DNA from: CAYYKD01 sp964471825
GTDB lineage: Bacteria; Spirochaetota; GWE2-31-10; CAYYKD01
NCBI GenBank assembly: GCA_964471825.1
Contig: CAYYKD010000008.1
Coordinates: forward strand, 1 to 64,000
Length of the DNA: 64,000 nucleotides
Direction of reading: 5' to 3'
In this document: positions 25,841 to 35,205 of the stretch, in pieces
Position numbering within the stretch: the stretch's first letter is position 1
How the letters are laid out: each line of letters opens with the position of its first letter
Notes under the pieces: model-generated
What the model was told of the DNA's origin: nothing
The model's database searches: none
Seen by the model: the letters and a program-made list of their open reading frames with translations, nothing else
Translations under genes and position numbers: made by a program

Positions 25841-26917
25841 TTATAGATTTATTACATTAATATTTTCTTTGTTTTTAATAAATTTTATAAATCTATTATC
25901 TGTAAAAGTTGCAAATACCTGTTCATTATTAAAAATTTCATTAAAAATATGTTCCTGCCTAAATAGATCTAATTCTAAAATTACATCATCTACCAGTAAA
26001 ATTGGACTCTGATTAAATACTTCACTAAATATATTTTTTTGTATTAATTTAATAATCAATGAGGCTAATCTGCATTGTCCGAGTGAACCATATTTGTTAA
26101 ATTGTGCACCATTTAACATAAAAAGATAATTATCCCTATGAATTCCAAAACACATATGGCCGATTTTAATAGATTCGCTTCGTTTTGATAAATAATAATT
26201 ATAATAATTCTCTGCAGTAAAGTTAGAGTTATTGTTTTTTGATATATTTGGTAAATAGAGAACTTTAGTATCAAGATTAAAATTACCGATATTCTTAAAA
26301 TAATCTGTAAATAAAGATGAAAATTTATCAATAAAGATATGCCGCTTAGTTGATATGTATTCAGATTTTGATGCCATTTGAAAATCATATACATCAAGCA
26401 TTTTAATGTCTGATGAATTTTTTAAAAGAGAATTTTTTTTTCTGAGTAGATTATTATAGTCGCGTAAATTGGCAAGGTATACACTATCTATCAGGCATAA
26501 TATTAAATCAAAATATTCTCTTTTATATGTAGGTTGACCTAAAATTATGTTTAAATCCTGTGGTGAGAATAAAACTGTTAATAATTCACCAAGTATTGCA
26601 GAGTACTTTGAAACCTTTTTATTATTAATAAAAACTTCTTTTTTGGTTTTATATTTAATAGAGATATCTTTAGATATACTATTTTTTTCAAACGATAAAT
26701 TTATATAAAAACTATCTGTTTGATTTTTTATTAACTCATTATCTTTATATGATCGAAATGACCGTAAATACGAACTATAATATATTGATTCCAATAAATT
26801 TGATTTACCTGTACCATTTTGACCAATTATAAAATTGTAGGGTTTGAGTTTAGTAAATTCCAAATGATAATTACTGTAATTTCTAAAATCATTTAAGAAT
26901 AATTTAGATATTATCAA
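25841..26917 (-). CDS. recF: DNA replication and repair protein RecF
   Basis: RecF is an SMC-like ATPase that directs RecA loading at gaps with RecO and RecR. The Walker A reads GQNGTGKSNLLE near residue 33, the signature segment is YGSLGQCRLASLII, and Walker B is ILLVDDVILELD. The length of 358 residues is normal. It follows dnaN by nine bases in the usual dnaA-dnaN-recF order. Base composition is like its neighbours. Confidence 0.92.
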   Translation of the reverse strand: MIISKLFLNDFRNYSNYHLEFTKLKPYNFIIGQNGTGKSNLLESIYYSSYLRSFRSYKDNELIKNQTDSFYINLSFEKNSISKDISIKYKTKKEVFINNKKVSKYSAILGELLTVLFSPQDLNIILGQPTYKREYFDLILCLIDSVYLANLRDYNNLLRKKNSLLKNSSDIKMLDVYDFQMASKSEYISTKRHIFIDKFSSLFTDYFKNIGNFNLDTKVLYLPNISKNNNSNFTAENYYNYYLSKRSESIKIGHMCFGIHRDNYLFMLNGAQFNKYGSLGQCRLASLIIKLIQKNIFSEVFNQSPILLVDDVILELDLFRQEHIFNEIFNNEQVFATFTDNRFIKFIKNKENINVINL

Positions 26918-26926
26918 AATATTAAA

Positions 26927-28036
26927 CTATGATTTACTCATTGGCATCATAATATAGATATAATCATTGTTATCTTGTTCTTTAACTGTAATAGTACTAT
27001 TTGAATCTTTAAATTCAAAGATAGTATATTCTGTTTTGATAACGGATAGGACATCTAAAATAAAAGTATAATTCAATGCTACTTCAAAGTCGTCACCGCT
27101 ATATTCTACTTCAATAACTTCTTTTCCGGAACCATGAGAAATATCTTCTGTGCTTATTTTTATATAATTACCTGATAAACTAAAAAGAATTTTATGTGAT
27201 TCTTTATCACCCATAAGTGCAATTCTATTTAATACTTTTTGCATTAAAGATGTTTTTATTTTAAATGTTCCGGTTTGATCTGTTGGTATTACTTTTTTGT
27301 ACGGTGGAAAATCTCCATCTAATAGATTAGAAATAAAGTAATAATTGTCAATTTTAATGTGAATGTTTTTTTCTGAGAATCCTATTTTCACATCTCCATT
27401 GTTTTTTGACAATTTAAGTACTTCTTGTAATATTTTTGGAGGTACAATAATTCCATTTTCTAATGAATTTTTTATATCAAACTCTTTTTCAATAAATGAT
27501 AATCTCTTACCATCAGTAGAAACCATTCTTATAAAATTATCAATTGTTTCAAAATATAATCCGCTGATAAATCTACGGTTTTCAGTTAGTGATACAGAAA
27601 TTATTGTTTTCTTTATCATATTAGAAAAAACATCTTGCGGTACAGAAATAAATTCTATGTCATTCGGTTGATCTATTCTAGATAATTTTTCAGGATCAAT
27701 TGTTTTTAAAATATATTGACTATTTTTATTATCCTTAGGATTTATTAATAATTGACCATTTTGATTTGATTCTATTGATATTTCATTACAATCAAAACTT
27801 TTTACTATGGAATAAAATTTATTACAAAATACAGATGTTTCCCCTTCTTCAATTTGTTCTATTTGACATTCTCCAAGAAAATTAATTTTTGTTTCAAATG
27901 CAGATAATTTCATTGTATTATTTGATACCTGGATTAATACATTAGAGTTAAAGGATATACTGTTTTTTGCAGAAATAATACTATCAGCTATACTTAGCAT
28001 TTCGATTAAAGTTTGTTTCATACATATAAATTTCAT
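26927..28036 (-). CDS. dnaN: DNA polymerase III beta subunit (sliding clamp)
   Basis: The protein has the three-fold repeated clamp fold of about 120 residues each. Recognisable segments include SFNSNVLIQVSNNTMKLSAFE in the first domain, ENRRFISGLYFE in the second, and the C-terminal YIYIMMPM strand. It forms a ring that tethers DNA polymerase. I place the start at ATG 28036 because GGAG lies about seven bases before it. An upstream in-frame ATG at 28048 overlaps that ribosome binding site. It is preceded by a non-coding stretch with DnaA boxes. Confidence 0.92.
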   Translation of the reverse strand: MKFICMKQTLIEMLSIADSIISAKNSISFNSNVLIQVSNNTMKLSAFETKINFLGECQIEQIEEGETSVFCNKFYSIVKSFDCNEISIESNQNGQLLINPKDNKNSQYILKTIDPEKLSRIDQPNDIEFISVPQDVFSNMIKKTIISVSLTENRRFISGLYFETIDNFIRMVSTDGKRLSFIEKEFDIKNSLENGIIVPPKILQEVLKLSKNNGDVKIGFSEKNIHIKIDNYYFISNLLDGDFPPYKKVIPTDQTGTFKIKTSLMQKVLNRIALMGDKESHKILFSLSGNYIKISTEDISHGSGKEVIEVEYSGDDFEVALNYTFILDVLSVIKTEYTIFEFKDSNSTITVKEQDNNDYIYIMMPMSKS

Positions 28037-28048
28037 TTTTTTCTCCAT

Positions 28049-28357
28049 AATATTTTAATAGTATTTATTAAAAATTTGATTGTTATTAACAATCTCTTAT
28101 ATCTATCTTAATCTTATAAATTTAGTAGTAGTAGTAGTAGAGACTGTAAATAAGTTAATAACCCATCTAACTACTTGGTTTTAATAAAATTAAATAATAC
28201 AAAACCGGTTAATAAATTCGCAGACTTATTCACATTATTAACAATTACAAATTCTATTAACAGGTATTTGATAACTAGTTAACATATTATAAAATAATAA
28301 AAAACACAAACAATTTTTCATTATTTGAATATAATTTTGATAAATGAATAAGTTTAT
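28049..28357. other. dnaA-dnaN intergenic part of the replication origin
   Basis: This gap holds DnaA-box-like nonamers. TTATTAACA occurs on the plus strand at 28083-28091 and 28235-28243, and TTATTCACA at 28226-28234 abuts the latter. One-base variants in inverted orientation lie at about 28154-28162 and 28206-28214. A very A+T-rich block (28092-28122) leads into six TAG repeats. The position next to dnaA, and the switch of gene direction around this region, mark it as part of oriC. The boxes differ from the TTATCCACA consensus by fixed bases. Confidence 0.75.
28123..28140 (+). repeat. six TAG repeats, candidate DnaA-trio element
   Basis: TAG occurs six times in a row, directly after an A+T-rich stretch. 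A DnaA-box-like sequence in reverse orientation lies 13 bases downstream. In Bacillus subtilis and other bacteria, repeated trinucleotides of this type (3'-GAT-5') next to DnaA boxes guide DnaA filament growth and strand opening. The match in sequence and order is good; function is inferred. Confidence 0.6.
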
Positions 28358-29776
28358 TTATTGCAATTTTTTTAAAATTAATTCGATATCTTTTTTCGTT
28401 TCTTGAACAGTATCTATCATATCACCTATTTTTTTGGTTGCATGCATAACTGTTCCGTGTTCTTTGCCTCCAAAATATGCACCTATTTGTGTTGTTGATA
28501 ATCTTGTTTCTTTTCTGCTAAGATACATTGCGATTTGTCTGGCCATTACAATTGACTTTGTTCTTTTTGTTCCTGTGAGATCATGAGATTTTAAATTATA
28601 ATATTCGGCTACTCTTGTAATAATTGTATCAACTGATATTGGTGAATTATGTGCTTCATTAATTTTATCTTTAAGTTTATCTTTGACAATAGCTAATGTA
28701 ATTGGTTTTTTCATTATACTATAGTATGCCCGTACTATTCTAAATGATGATTTTAAATCCCTTATGCTTCCTGATATATTTGTAGCAATATATTCAAGAG
28801 CCTCATTGTCAATTTTAATTTCAAAGGAATCTTTTTCATTTTTTAGAATTGCCATTCTAAGTTCAAAATCCGGCGGTATCAGATCAACATTTAACCCCAT
28901 ACCAAACCGTTGTCTTACTCTTTCTTCTAAATTTGACACCTGTTTAATTGGTTGATCACAGGAAAAAACCATCTGTTTAAAGTCGTGATAGAGTTGATTA
29001 AATGTATGAAAAATTTCTTCCTGCATCATACTCTTGTTTTCAAAAAATTGAATATCATCAAGGAGTAAAACATCAACTCGTCTATACTTCATTCTAAATT
29101 GAGGCATTTGTTTTTTATTAAGATGTTCGTAAAAATCATTTCCAAACTCTTCGGAGGTTGTGTACTTAACAATTTTATCTGGATATGTTTCTTTAATATA
29201 TTTTTCAATAGATCTAAGCAGGTGAGTTTTTCCTAATCCGCTACCTCCGTAGATAAAATATGGGTTGTATTCTAGTCCGGGTTTTTGGGCGACAATTCTT
29301 GCTGATTTAGCTGCAAACTCATTTGAGTTTCCTATTACAAAAGAATCAAAAGAATAATCCTCAGTAGAATCACTTTGATCTGTGCCTTCTCTAAGAATTT
29401 GAAGTGAATTGATGGAGTTGGATCCTGTGGATTCCGTGTCAGATAATTTATTTTCTAAAAAAGAAATATCATCTGATATCTGTTTTTCTTTAATTAAACT
29501 TTCTACTTCAACGATATCTTCGTATTTTTTTGTAATAAATGATATAGAACACTTATAGCCAAATAATCCCGATAGACATTGTTCAATTTCAGGTGCTAGT
29601 TTAAGTATATTATCCTTAATGAAATTTGAAGCTACAGACAAGGTCATAATTTTCAGATCTTCATCATAGGTTTCAAATTTAATTCTTTTGATCCACAGAT
29701 TAATATCGTTTGTAGATATAAGCCCATCAAGGTTTTTAACAGTTTCATTCCAAAAAACCGAGTAATCTGATCCCAT
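28358..29776 (-). CDS. dnaA: chromosomal replication initiator protein DnaA
   Basis: DnaA binds origin boxes and melts DNA. The 472-residue protein has an N-terminal helicase-interaction domain (about 1-85), an acidic and Ser-rich linker, an AAA+ core with Walker A GGSGLGKTHLL and Walker B VDVLLLDDIQFF, and a C-terminal helix-turn-helix. The recognition helix contains GTKRTKSIVMARQIAMYL and GGKEHGTVMHA, the DnaA signature. GAGGGATAA precedes the ATG. The genes dnaN and recF follow on the same strand. The box-contacting residues look canonical even though the boxes are TTATTAACA. Confidence 0.95.
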   Translation of the reverse strand: MGSDYSVFWNETVKNLDGLISTNDINLWIKRIKFETYDEDLKIMTLSVASNFIKDNILKLAPEIEQCLSGLFGYKCSISFITKKYEDIVEVESLIKEKQISDDISFLENKLSDTESTGSNSINSLQILREGTDQSDSTEDYSFDSFVIGNSNEFAAKSARIVAQKPGLEYNPYFIYGGSGLGKTHLLRSIEKYIKETYPDKIVKYTTSEEFGNDFYEHLNKKQMPQFRMKYRRVDVLLLDDIQFFENKSMMQEEIFHTFNQLYHDFKQMVFSCDQPIKQVSNLEERVRQRFGMGLNVDLIPPDFELRMAILKNEKDSFEIKIDNEALEYIATNISGSIRDLKSSFRIVRAYYSIMKKPITLAIVKDKLKDKINEAHNSPISVDTIITRVAEYYNLKSHDLTGTKRTKSIVMARQIAMYLSRKETRLSTTQIGAYFGGKEHGTVMHATKKIGDMIDTVQETKKDIELILKKLQ

Positions 29777-30318
29777 TTATCCCTCATTTTTGACAAGTTA
29801 TTAACATTTGAATTCATATGCGTTCTAAAAAAGAATGATAAATTCTAAATTCAAAACAATAAACATCTAGTTGAAAATCAACAAGTTAAGAAAATGTCAA
29901 TAGTAATAAATATTATAAAAACAATTTGTTTATAACTTATTAACAACATATTGACAAAGTTATTTAACATGACGATTGATATTCTTTATAAATTTAAAAG
30001 TAAAAAAAATCAATCTTTAAAAAACTTAAAAATTGAATATATATTTGTTTATTGATTTTCAACAAGTTATAATGAAAATATTTACCGGTTATTAACAGGA
30101 AAAAATATCACTATTTATTAGAAAATAGAAATTTTTCTGAATTTGATTAAATTCAAGGGAATTTGACAAATTTATTTAAATTCAATTGTTACTCAAACCA
30201 TAATGTAAAATTAATGCTAAGGCGATTGTAAAAAAGGATACAATATTTTTGAAGAGCATCTTTACTAAAAAGGATAATTATTATATACATCGTTAAAGAC
30301 AAAATAACGGAGGTTGGT
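29777..30318. other. dnaA upstream part of the replication origin
   Basis: This 542-base gap separates the leftward dnaA from the rightward icd. TTATTAACA occurs exactly at 29798-29806, 29937-29945 and 30089-30097 on the plus strand, and further one- or two-base variants lie between. The gap is very A+T-rich throughout. Together with the dnaN-side boxes it forms a two-part origin around dnaA. Promoters for dnaA and icd must also be here, but I could not pick a convincing one. Confidence 0.7.
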
Positions 30319-31533
30319 ATGAAAAAAATTGAAATGAAAACGCCGATAGTTGAATTAGATGGAGATGAGATGACTCGAGTGTTGTGGCCGCATATAAAGG
30401 AAAAACTCATACAACCATTTATCGAATTAAAAACAGAATATTACGATCTTGGGCTTGTCAAGAGAGATGAAACAGATGATAAAATCACAGTAGATGCTGC
30501 GAATGCAATAATTAAGTATGGTGTTGGAGTCAAAAATGCAACAATAACTCCAAATGAGGAGCGGGTAAAAGAATATAATCTAAAAAAACAGTGGAAAAGT
30601 CCGAACGGAACTATTAGGGCTATGCTTGATGGAACAGTATTTAGAAAGCCAATAATTGTTAAAAATGTACAACCATCTGTAAGAAGTTGGAAAAGTCCGA
30701 TTATTGTTGGAAGACATGCCTATGGTGATGTATATAAATGTGCAGAAATCTATGCTGCAAATGGTGGTGAGCTTAAAATTTCGGTTACAGATAAACAAGG
30801 TGTAACAGTAAATGAAACTATTATTAAAGTAGATGAACCGGCTGTTGTACTCGGAATGCATAATACAATACCTTCTATAGAGAGTTTTGCAATATCATGC
30901 TTCGAGTACGCACTGGATCAAAAAATTGATATCTGGTTTGCTACAAAGGATACAATATCTAAGATCTATGATCAGACATTTAAAAAGGTTTTTGAGGATA
31001 TTTTCAATAAAAAATATAAATCTAAGTTTGATAAATTAGGTATAAGTTATAATTACACGCTGATTGATGATATGGTTGCAAGGTTGGTAAAATCAGAGGG
31101 GGGGTTTCTTTGGGCATGTAAAAACTATGATGGAGATGTTATGAGTGATCTTGTTGCCTCAGCATTCGGAAGTCTTGCAATGATGACCTCAGTCTTAGTT
31201 TCTCCTAAAGGGTATTTTGAATATGAAGCTGCTCATGGAACTGTTCAGAAACACTACTACAAGCATCTAAAGGGAGAGAAAACATCAACAAATCCTGTCG
31301 CTCTAATATTTGCATGGAGTGGAGCATTAAGAAAGAGGGGTGAGCTTGACAATATAACTGAGCTTGTTCAGTTTGCAGATATTCTTGAGAAAGCAGTTAT
31401 AGATATTATAGAATCCGGAATTGTTACCGGAGATATTGCATTAATCTGTGAACCTAAAGCTGTCAAGACTCTTAATTCCCTAGAGTTTATAGACGCAATA
31501 GCTTCTAGATTAACAGCATTAATAAAGGTATAA
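30319..31533 (+). CDS. icd: NADP-dependent isocitrate dehydrogenase (eukaryotic-type subfamily)
   Basis: The enzyme oxidises isocitrate to 2-oxoglutarate and CO2. The sequence opens TPIVELDGDEMTRVLW and continues ATITPNEERVKEYNLKKQWK and SPNGTIRAMLDGTVFRKPI, the pattern of the homodimeric type II enzymes shared with mitochondria and some bacteria. The later AAHGTVQKHYYKHLKGE carries the NADP-type contacts. The length of 404 residues is right. GGAGG precedes the ATG. It is the first gene of the rightward arm and is followed after two bases by mnmA, so they probably share a transcript. Confidence 0.93.
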   Translation: MKKIEMKTPIVELDGDEMTRVLWPHIKEKLIQPFIELKTEYYDLGLVKRDETDDKITVDAANAIIKYGVGVKNATITPNEERVKEYNLKKQWKSPNGTIRAMLDGTVFRKPIIVKNVQPSVRSWKSPIIVGRHAYGDVYKCAEIYAANGGELKISVTDKQGVTVNETIIKVDEPAVVLGMHNTIPSIESFAISCFEYALDQKIDIWFATKDTISKIYDQTFKKVFEDIFNKKYKSKFDKLGISYNYTLIDDMVARLVKSEGGFLWACKNYDGDVMSDLVASAFGSLAMMTSVLVSPKGYFEYEAAHGTVQKHYYKHLKGEKTSTNPVALIFAWSGALRKRGELDNITELVQFADILEKAVIDIIESGIVTGDIALICEPKAVKTLNSLEFIDAIASRLTALIKV

Positions 31534-31535
31534 TT

Positions 31536-32612
31536 ATGAAGATTGCGGTTGGTTTAAGCGGCGGTGTTGATTCCTCAGTTGCTGCTTATCTTCTAATAAA
31601 AGAAGGTTATGAAGTTTTTGGTCTCACTATGAAAAACTCTCCTGATATTATTACTGTTAATAACGGTAAATCAGCTTGTATAGGTGAAGACAACAAAGAA
31701 ACAGAAGAAGATGTTAGGAAAATTGCAGAAAAATTGAAAATTTCCTATCATATTCTAGATTTAACAGAGGATTTTGAAACAAAAGTAATGACCTATTTTA
31801 AGGATGAATATAAAAAAGGGAGAACACCTAATCCATGTGTTGTTTGTAACTGTAGAATAAAATTTAATGCTCTGCTTGATAGGGCATTAGCAGACGGAAT
31901 AGAATTTGATCTCTTTGGAACCGGTCACTATGCCAGAGTAGAATATAATGAAGAAAGAAAAAGATTTATCTTAAAAAAGGCTATTTATCTTGAAAAAGAT
32001 CAAACCTATTTTCTTGCATTTTTAAATCAGTTTCAACTTTCGAGATTGATATTTCCACTTGGAACTTATACTAAGTCAGAGGTCAGGAAAATAGCAGAGT
32101 CGATAGGTTTGCACACTCATGATAAGATAGAGAGTCAGGATTTCTATTCAGGTGATTATAAAAATCTGCTTGATGTAAAACCGATTGCCGGGCCGATAAA
32201 ACATGTTGACGGTAGAATCCTTGGAACACATATGGGTTATTTTAATTATACCATAGGACAGAGAAAGGGGTTGGGTGTTAGCTATAATTTGCCGATATTT
32301 GTAGTCTCATTAGATCCAGAATCAAACACAGTCTTTGTTGGAGAAGAAAAGTACCTGTTAAATGACAAGTTATATATCAATAAGTTTAATTGGGTCTCTA
32401 TTGAGAATCCCGGTAAACAATTTAAAGCATCTGTAAAAATCCGCTATAGGCATGAAGCTGAATCAGCAACAATAATTCCGATAAGTGATGAATTGCTTGA
32501 GGTTATATTTGATAATCCGCAAAAAGCAATAACCCCCGGTCAGGTGGGGGCTATCTACATTAATGATGAATTAGTAGGTGGCGGATTTATTGAATTAGAA
32601 AGCTCTTTATAA
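31536..32612 (+). CDS. mnmA: tRNA-specific 2-thiouridylase MnmA, atypical cysteine set
   Basis: MnmA activates U34 of Lys, Glu and Gln tRNAs with ATP and inserts sulfur. The PP-loop GLSGGVDSSVAAYLL is at residues 7-21, and GTGHYAR and YTIGQRKGLG are typical. The usual first catalytic cysteine region is NPCVVCNCRIKF, with Cys101, Cys104 and Cys106, and another Cys48 is nearby. The canonical second cysteine of the SQDICF motif is missing: the sequence is SQDFYSG, with Tyr at the expected place. The three clustered cysteines could hold a metal or iron-sulfur centre instead of the usual disulfide chemistry. It is 358 residues, full length. Confidence 0.85.
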   Translation: MKIAVGLSGGVDSSVAAYLLIKEGYEVFGLTMKNSPDIITVNNGKSACIGEDNKETEEDVRKIAEKLKISYHILDLTEDFETKVMTYFKDEYKKGRTPNPCVVCNCRIKFNALLDRALADGIEFDLFGTGHYARVEYNEERKRFILKKAIYLEKDQTYFLAFLNQFQLSRLIFPLGTYTKSEVRKIAESIGLHTHDKIESQDFYSGDYKNLLDVKPIAGPIKHVDGRILGTHMGYFNYTIGQRKGLGVSYNLPIFVVSLDPESNTVFVGEEKYLLNDKLYINKFNWVSIENPGKQFKASVKIRYRHEAESATIIPISDELLEVIFDNPQKAITPGQVGAIYINDELVGGGFIELESSL

Positions 32613-32660
32613 AAGAGTCGCGGTTGTAATAAATTTACTGTTGTTTATAGGGGGATAAAT

Positions 32661-33791
32661 ATGTATAGGAAAATATCAATCTTGATATTTATATGCGTAG
32701 CAACTTTGATATCTTCAAATGAGATTAATAAAGTTGTGAATGATGTTACCAATGATGTTATCAATAATACTACCGGAACTACTGTTGATAATGTTATAGT
32801 TGAAAGTGTTGATGAAAAGAATATAAAAAAAATATATATAGATAAACTAGACTCAGATAAAATTGACTCAGATAATAAAGACATTGATAAAAAAGACATT
32901 GATAAAAAAGACGTTGATAAAAAAGATAAGTTAACCAATCAAGAGAAAAAATTATTAAAGGAACAAAAAAAAGAGATAAAAAAAGAAGAGAGGCTATTAA
33001 AAAAGGAACAAAAAAAGGAAAAGAATAAGGAAAAAGTATTTATAAGGAATCAGAAGAAAGAGTTACAAAAAGAACTGAATGCTAAAGAAAAAGAAGAAGC
33101 ACAGTTAAAAAAAGATGAGAAAAAGTTTATTGGCGGTCTGACATTCGCAGTTGGCGGTTGTTTTTCAGATGTAAGTAATTCATATCTATTTAGATATTCA
33201 CCTGTATATACAGATGATATCCCGGTTATAAATCAAATTGTTAAAAAATTTAACGCCCCTGTGTACCTTTCAAACTTAGCCGGATTTGATACTTCTTTTA
33301 TGGTTGCCTTTTCATATTATAAGAAAAAAAACTCATCTATGGGATTTGTTAATAGAATCGGGTATAAATTTCTTTTGACTGATCCATTTAGTCATTTTAT
33401 TTTTGATAAACAGTTTAGGATACTTAACACATTTTTTACAACACTGGAAATAAAAAATACGATAGGTAGTTTTGATAAAAACACCTTTTTATTTATGACT
33501 AGCGGGTTCTATTTCTCTGTTTTTTTTCAAAACTATAGTCCTGAGAAGGAAAGGGTTCTTCCATATGGTGTTGGAATTGGCCCAACTTCAGAGATAGGAC
33601 TTGAATATCATAAAAATAATTTTGTATATAAAACATCAATCTATTGTAATTTTATTTTTAGGCTACGAGGGAAATACGAGGATTATCTAACTGACTCAGA
33701 TCTGTTCATGGAGATAGATATTGGTGTATCACATAAGTTTGGATATTTGACAAAAAAAAGATTTATAAAGGAATCTAACAAAAAAAATTAA
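32661..33791 (+). CDS. exported protein with lysine-rich charged region and barrel-like C-terminal half
   Basis: A signal peptide (residues 1-19, ISILIFICVATLISS) is followed by Asn/Val-rich sequence and a very charged Lys/Asp/Glu zone (about 55-155) that should form a long helix. This contains a 15-base tandem repeat coding KDIDK. The last 220 residues alternate polar and hydrophobic residues with many Tyr and Phe, and the protein ends near a hydrophobic strand, which suggests an outer-membrane beta-barrel or surface protein. No family is recognised. A GGGGGATAAAT sequence precedes the ATG. Confidence 0.5.
   Translation: MYRKISILIFICVATLISSNEINKVVNDVTNDVINNTTGTTVDNVIVESVDEKNIKKIYIDKLDSDKIDSDNKDIDKKDIDKKDVDKKDKLTNQEKKLLKEQKKEIKKEERLLKKEQKKEKNKEKVFIRNQKKELQKELNAKEKEEAQLKKDEKKFIGGLTFAVGGCFSDVSNSYLFRYSPVYTDDIPVINQIVKKFNAPVYLSNLAGFDTSFMVAFSYYKKKNSSMGFVNRIGYKFLLTDPFSHFIFDKQFRILNTFFTTLEIKNTIGSFDKNTFLFMTSGFYFSVFFQNYSPEKERVLPYGVGIGPTSEIGLEYHKNNFVYKTSIYCNFIFRLRGKYEDYLTDSDLFMEIDIGVSHKFGYLTKKRFIKESNKKN
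32880..32924 (+). repeat. three 15-bp tandem repeats within a coding sequence
   Basis: The unit GACATTGATAAAAAA occurs three times in succession, with one base changed in the third. It encodes the Asp-Ile-Asp-Lys-Lys repeats of the charged segment and could vary in copy number without breaking the frame. Confidence 0.75.
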
Positions 33792-33914
33792 CTTCAACCT
33801 ATAGTGTATTTAATATCGTGGTCTGTGAAAACCGGAATAATGGGTAAAGATGGTGTATATCAAAATTTTTCAAGAGGTTCTTTACATATAAAAAAATATA
33901 GTGTAAGAACTATT

Positions 33915-34772
33915 ATGAGTTTTAAAAGGATGCCGATATATATGTTAAAGTCTAGTGTTAGTCATTATGGAGCAGATATGATAGCATTAAGGGAAAAACT
34001 AATAACTTTAAGAGATAACTATGGTTTGGTTGGCGTCAAGGGCGGAACTGAAGTTGAAGCAATGTCATTTGAAGAGATTAAGTTCCTAAAACAGGTATCT
34101 AAGGGAATCGTACCATTAACTGTAAAGATCGGTGGTCCCGAGGCAAGAAACGATGTCGAGTTTATGCTCTCGATTGGAACAGAGGTGATTCTTGCACCTA
34201 TGATTGAGTCAGTATATAGCCTTAAAAATTTTGTTGACATGATGAAGAGTATAGATTCAGAAAGAAGTTCAGCGTTGGCAATAAACATAGAAACAATAAC
34301 TGCATATAAATCACTTGAGGAAATTTTTGGATCAATATATTTTAACTCAATACATAGTGTAACAGTTGGAAGAACTGATCTATCCGGATCAGTTGATATG
34401 GATGTTGATGATGACTTTGTTATGAAAATGACTTATAATATTGTTAGATTAGCCCGATATTTTAACAAAAAAACATCAGTTGGTGGTAAAGTTGATACAA
34501 TGAACGCTAACTCAATAAAAAACATAATTCAGAGTGAATACCTGAACACAAGGCACATGATAGTTAAAAATAGTCAAGAAGATATTTCAAAAGCAGTTGA
34601 AGCAGCTCTCGACTGGGAAGCTCAATTATATCAGAAAATGTCAGACTTTTTTCCACTTAGAAAATCGTTCTATGACGCAAGAATCAATTCAATATTTAAC
34701 AGAAAATCCAAAATCTCTGCTGCCGGCGGAGGGATAGCTGTAAATGAAGATGCAAAATGTACTTGCCGCTAA
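33915..34772 (+). CDS. HpcH/HpaI aldolase / citrate-lyase-like protein
   Basis: The core matches the HpcH/HpaI TIM-barrel family: YGLVGVKGGTEVEAMS, then PLTVKIGGPEARND, ILAPMIESVYSLKNFVDM, INIETITAYKSLEEI and TVGRTDLSGS. The acidic residues in MIES and INIET are placed like the metal and substrate residues of the family. Enzymes of this type cleave or form C-C bonds next to an oxo acid; the substrate here is unknown. The frame opens at GTG 33804, but the family begins near ATG 33915, which I use. The end overlaps the following zinc-ribbon gene by 29 bases, so the two are co-translated. Confidence 0.65.
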   Translation: MSFKRMPIYMLKSSVSHYGADMIALREKLITLRDNYGLVGVKGGTEVEAMSFEEIKFLKQVSKGIVPLTVKIGGPEARNDVEFMLSIGTEVILAPMIESVYSLKNFVDMMKSIDSERSSALAINIETITAYKSLEEIFGSIYFNSIHSVTVGRTDLSGSVDMDVDDDFVMKMTYNIVRLARYFNKKTSVGGKVDTMNANSIKNIIQSEYLNTRHMIVKNSQEDISKAVEAALDWEAQLYQKMSDFFPLRKSFYDARINSIFNRKSKISAAGGGIAVNEDAKCTCR

Positions 34773-35205
34773 TTCTACAGGAGATATGGCATATCTCTGT
34801 GGAAAATGTGGTCATGAAGTAGATAAGAGAGCAAATGTCTGTGATAATTGCGGAGCCAGGCTCGGTGGTATAAGGTGCCCGTTTTGTAATTTTTCAGGAT
34901 CGGCAGACGCTTTTAAAAATGACACCTGTCCAAAATGCGGTAGAAAGAGTAAAACAGAAAAGCACTCATCTAATAAGCAAGAAGCCGCTAATAATAAAAA
35001 AAGAAAAAATGATCATAATAGAAGTAATAATCAAACAAATTTATCTCTTAGACAAAAATCGCTTAGACAAGAACCATTTAGACAAGAATCATTAAGAAAA
35101 CAGTCAGTTATAACCGGTAAAATATTCATAATCTCGCTTATCTGCCTGATAATATGTGCGGTTGCAATTGCATGTGTATATGTAATTCATTTTAATCTAA
35201 TCTAG
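34744..35205 (+). CDS. double zinc-ribbon protein with C-terminal membrane helix
   Basis: Two zinc-ribbon pairs are seen: CGKCG and CDNCGARL, then CPFC and CPKCGRKS. A basic linker follows with five-residue repeats of the type SLRQE (near residues 101-118), and then one transmembrane helix at about residues 130-150. The zinc ribbons would lie in the cytoplasm, tethered to the membrane. No specific function is known. It overlaps the aldolase-like gene by 29 bases, and the start may be ATG 34744 or a later ATG. It is convergent with the receiver gene, with four bases of overlap. Confidence 0.6.
   Translation: MKMQNVLAANSTGDMAYLCGKCGHEVDKRANVCDNCGARLGGIRCPFCNFSGSADAFKNDTCPKCGRKSKTEKHSSNKQEAANNKKRKNDHNRSNNQTNLSLRQKSLRQEPFRQESLRKQSVITGKIFIISLICLIICAVAIACVYVIHFNLI

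Noticed and set aside
28123..28140. TAG repeats as a CRISPR or ordinary microsatellite
   Set aside because: No spacer structure; the position beside A+T-rich DNA and a DnaA box in the origin makes a DnaA-trio the better reading.
32645..32938. Leftward serine/leucine-repeat open frame
   Set aside because: It mirrors the lysine-rich tandem repeats of the gene on the other strand.
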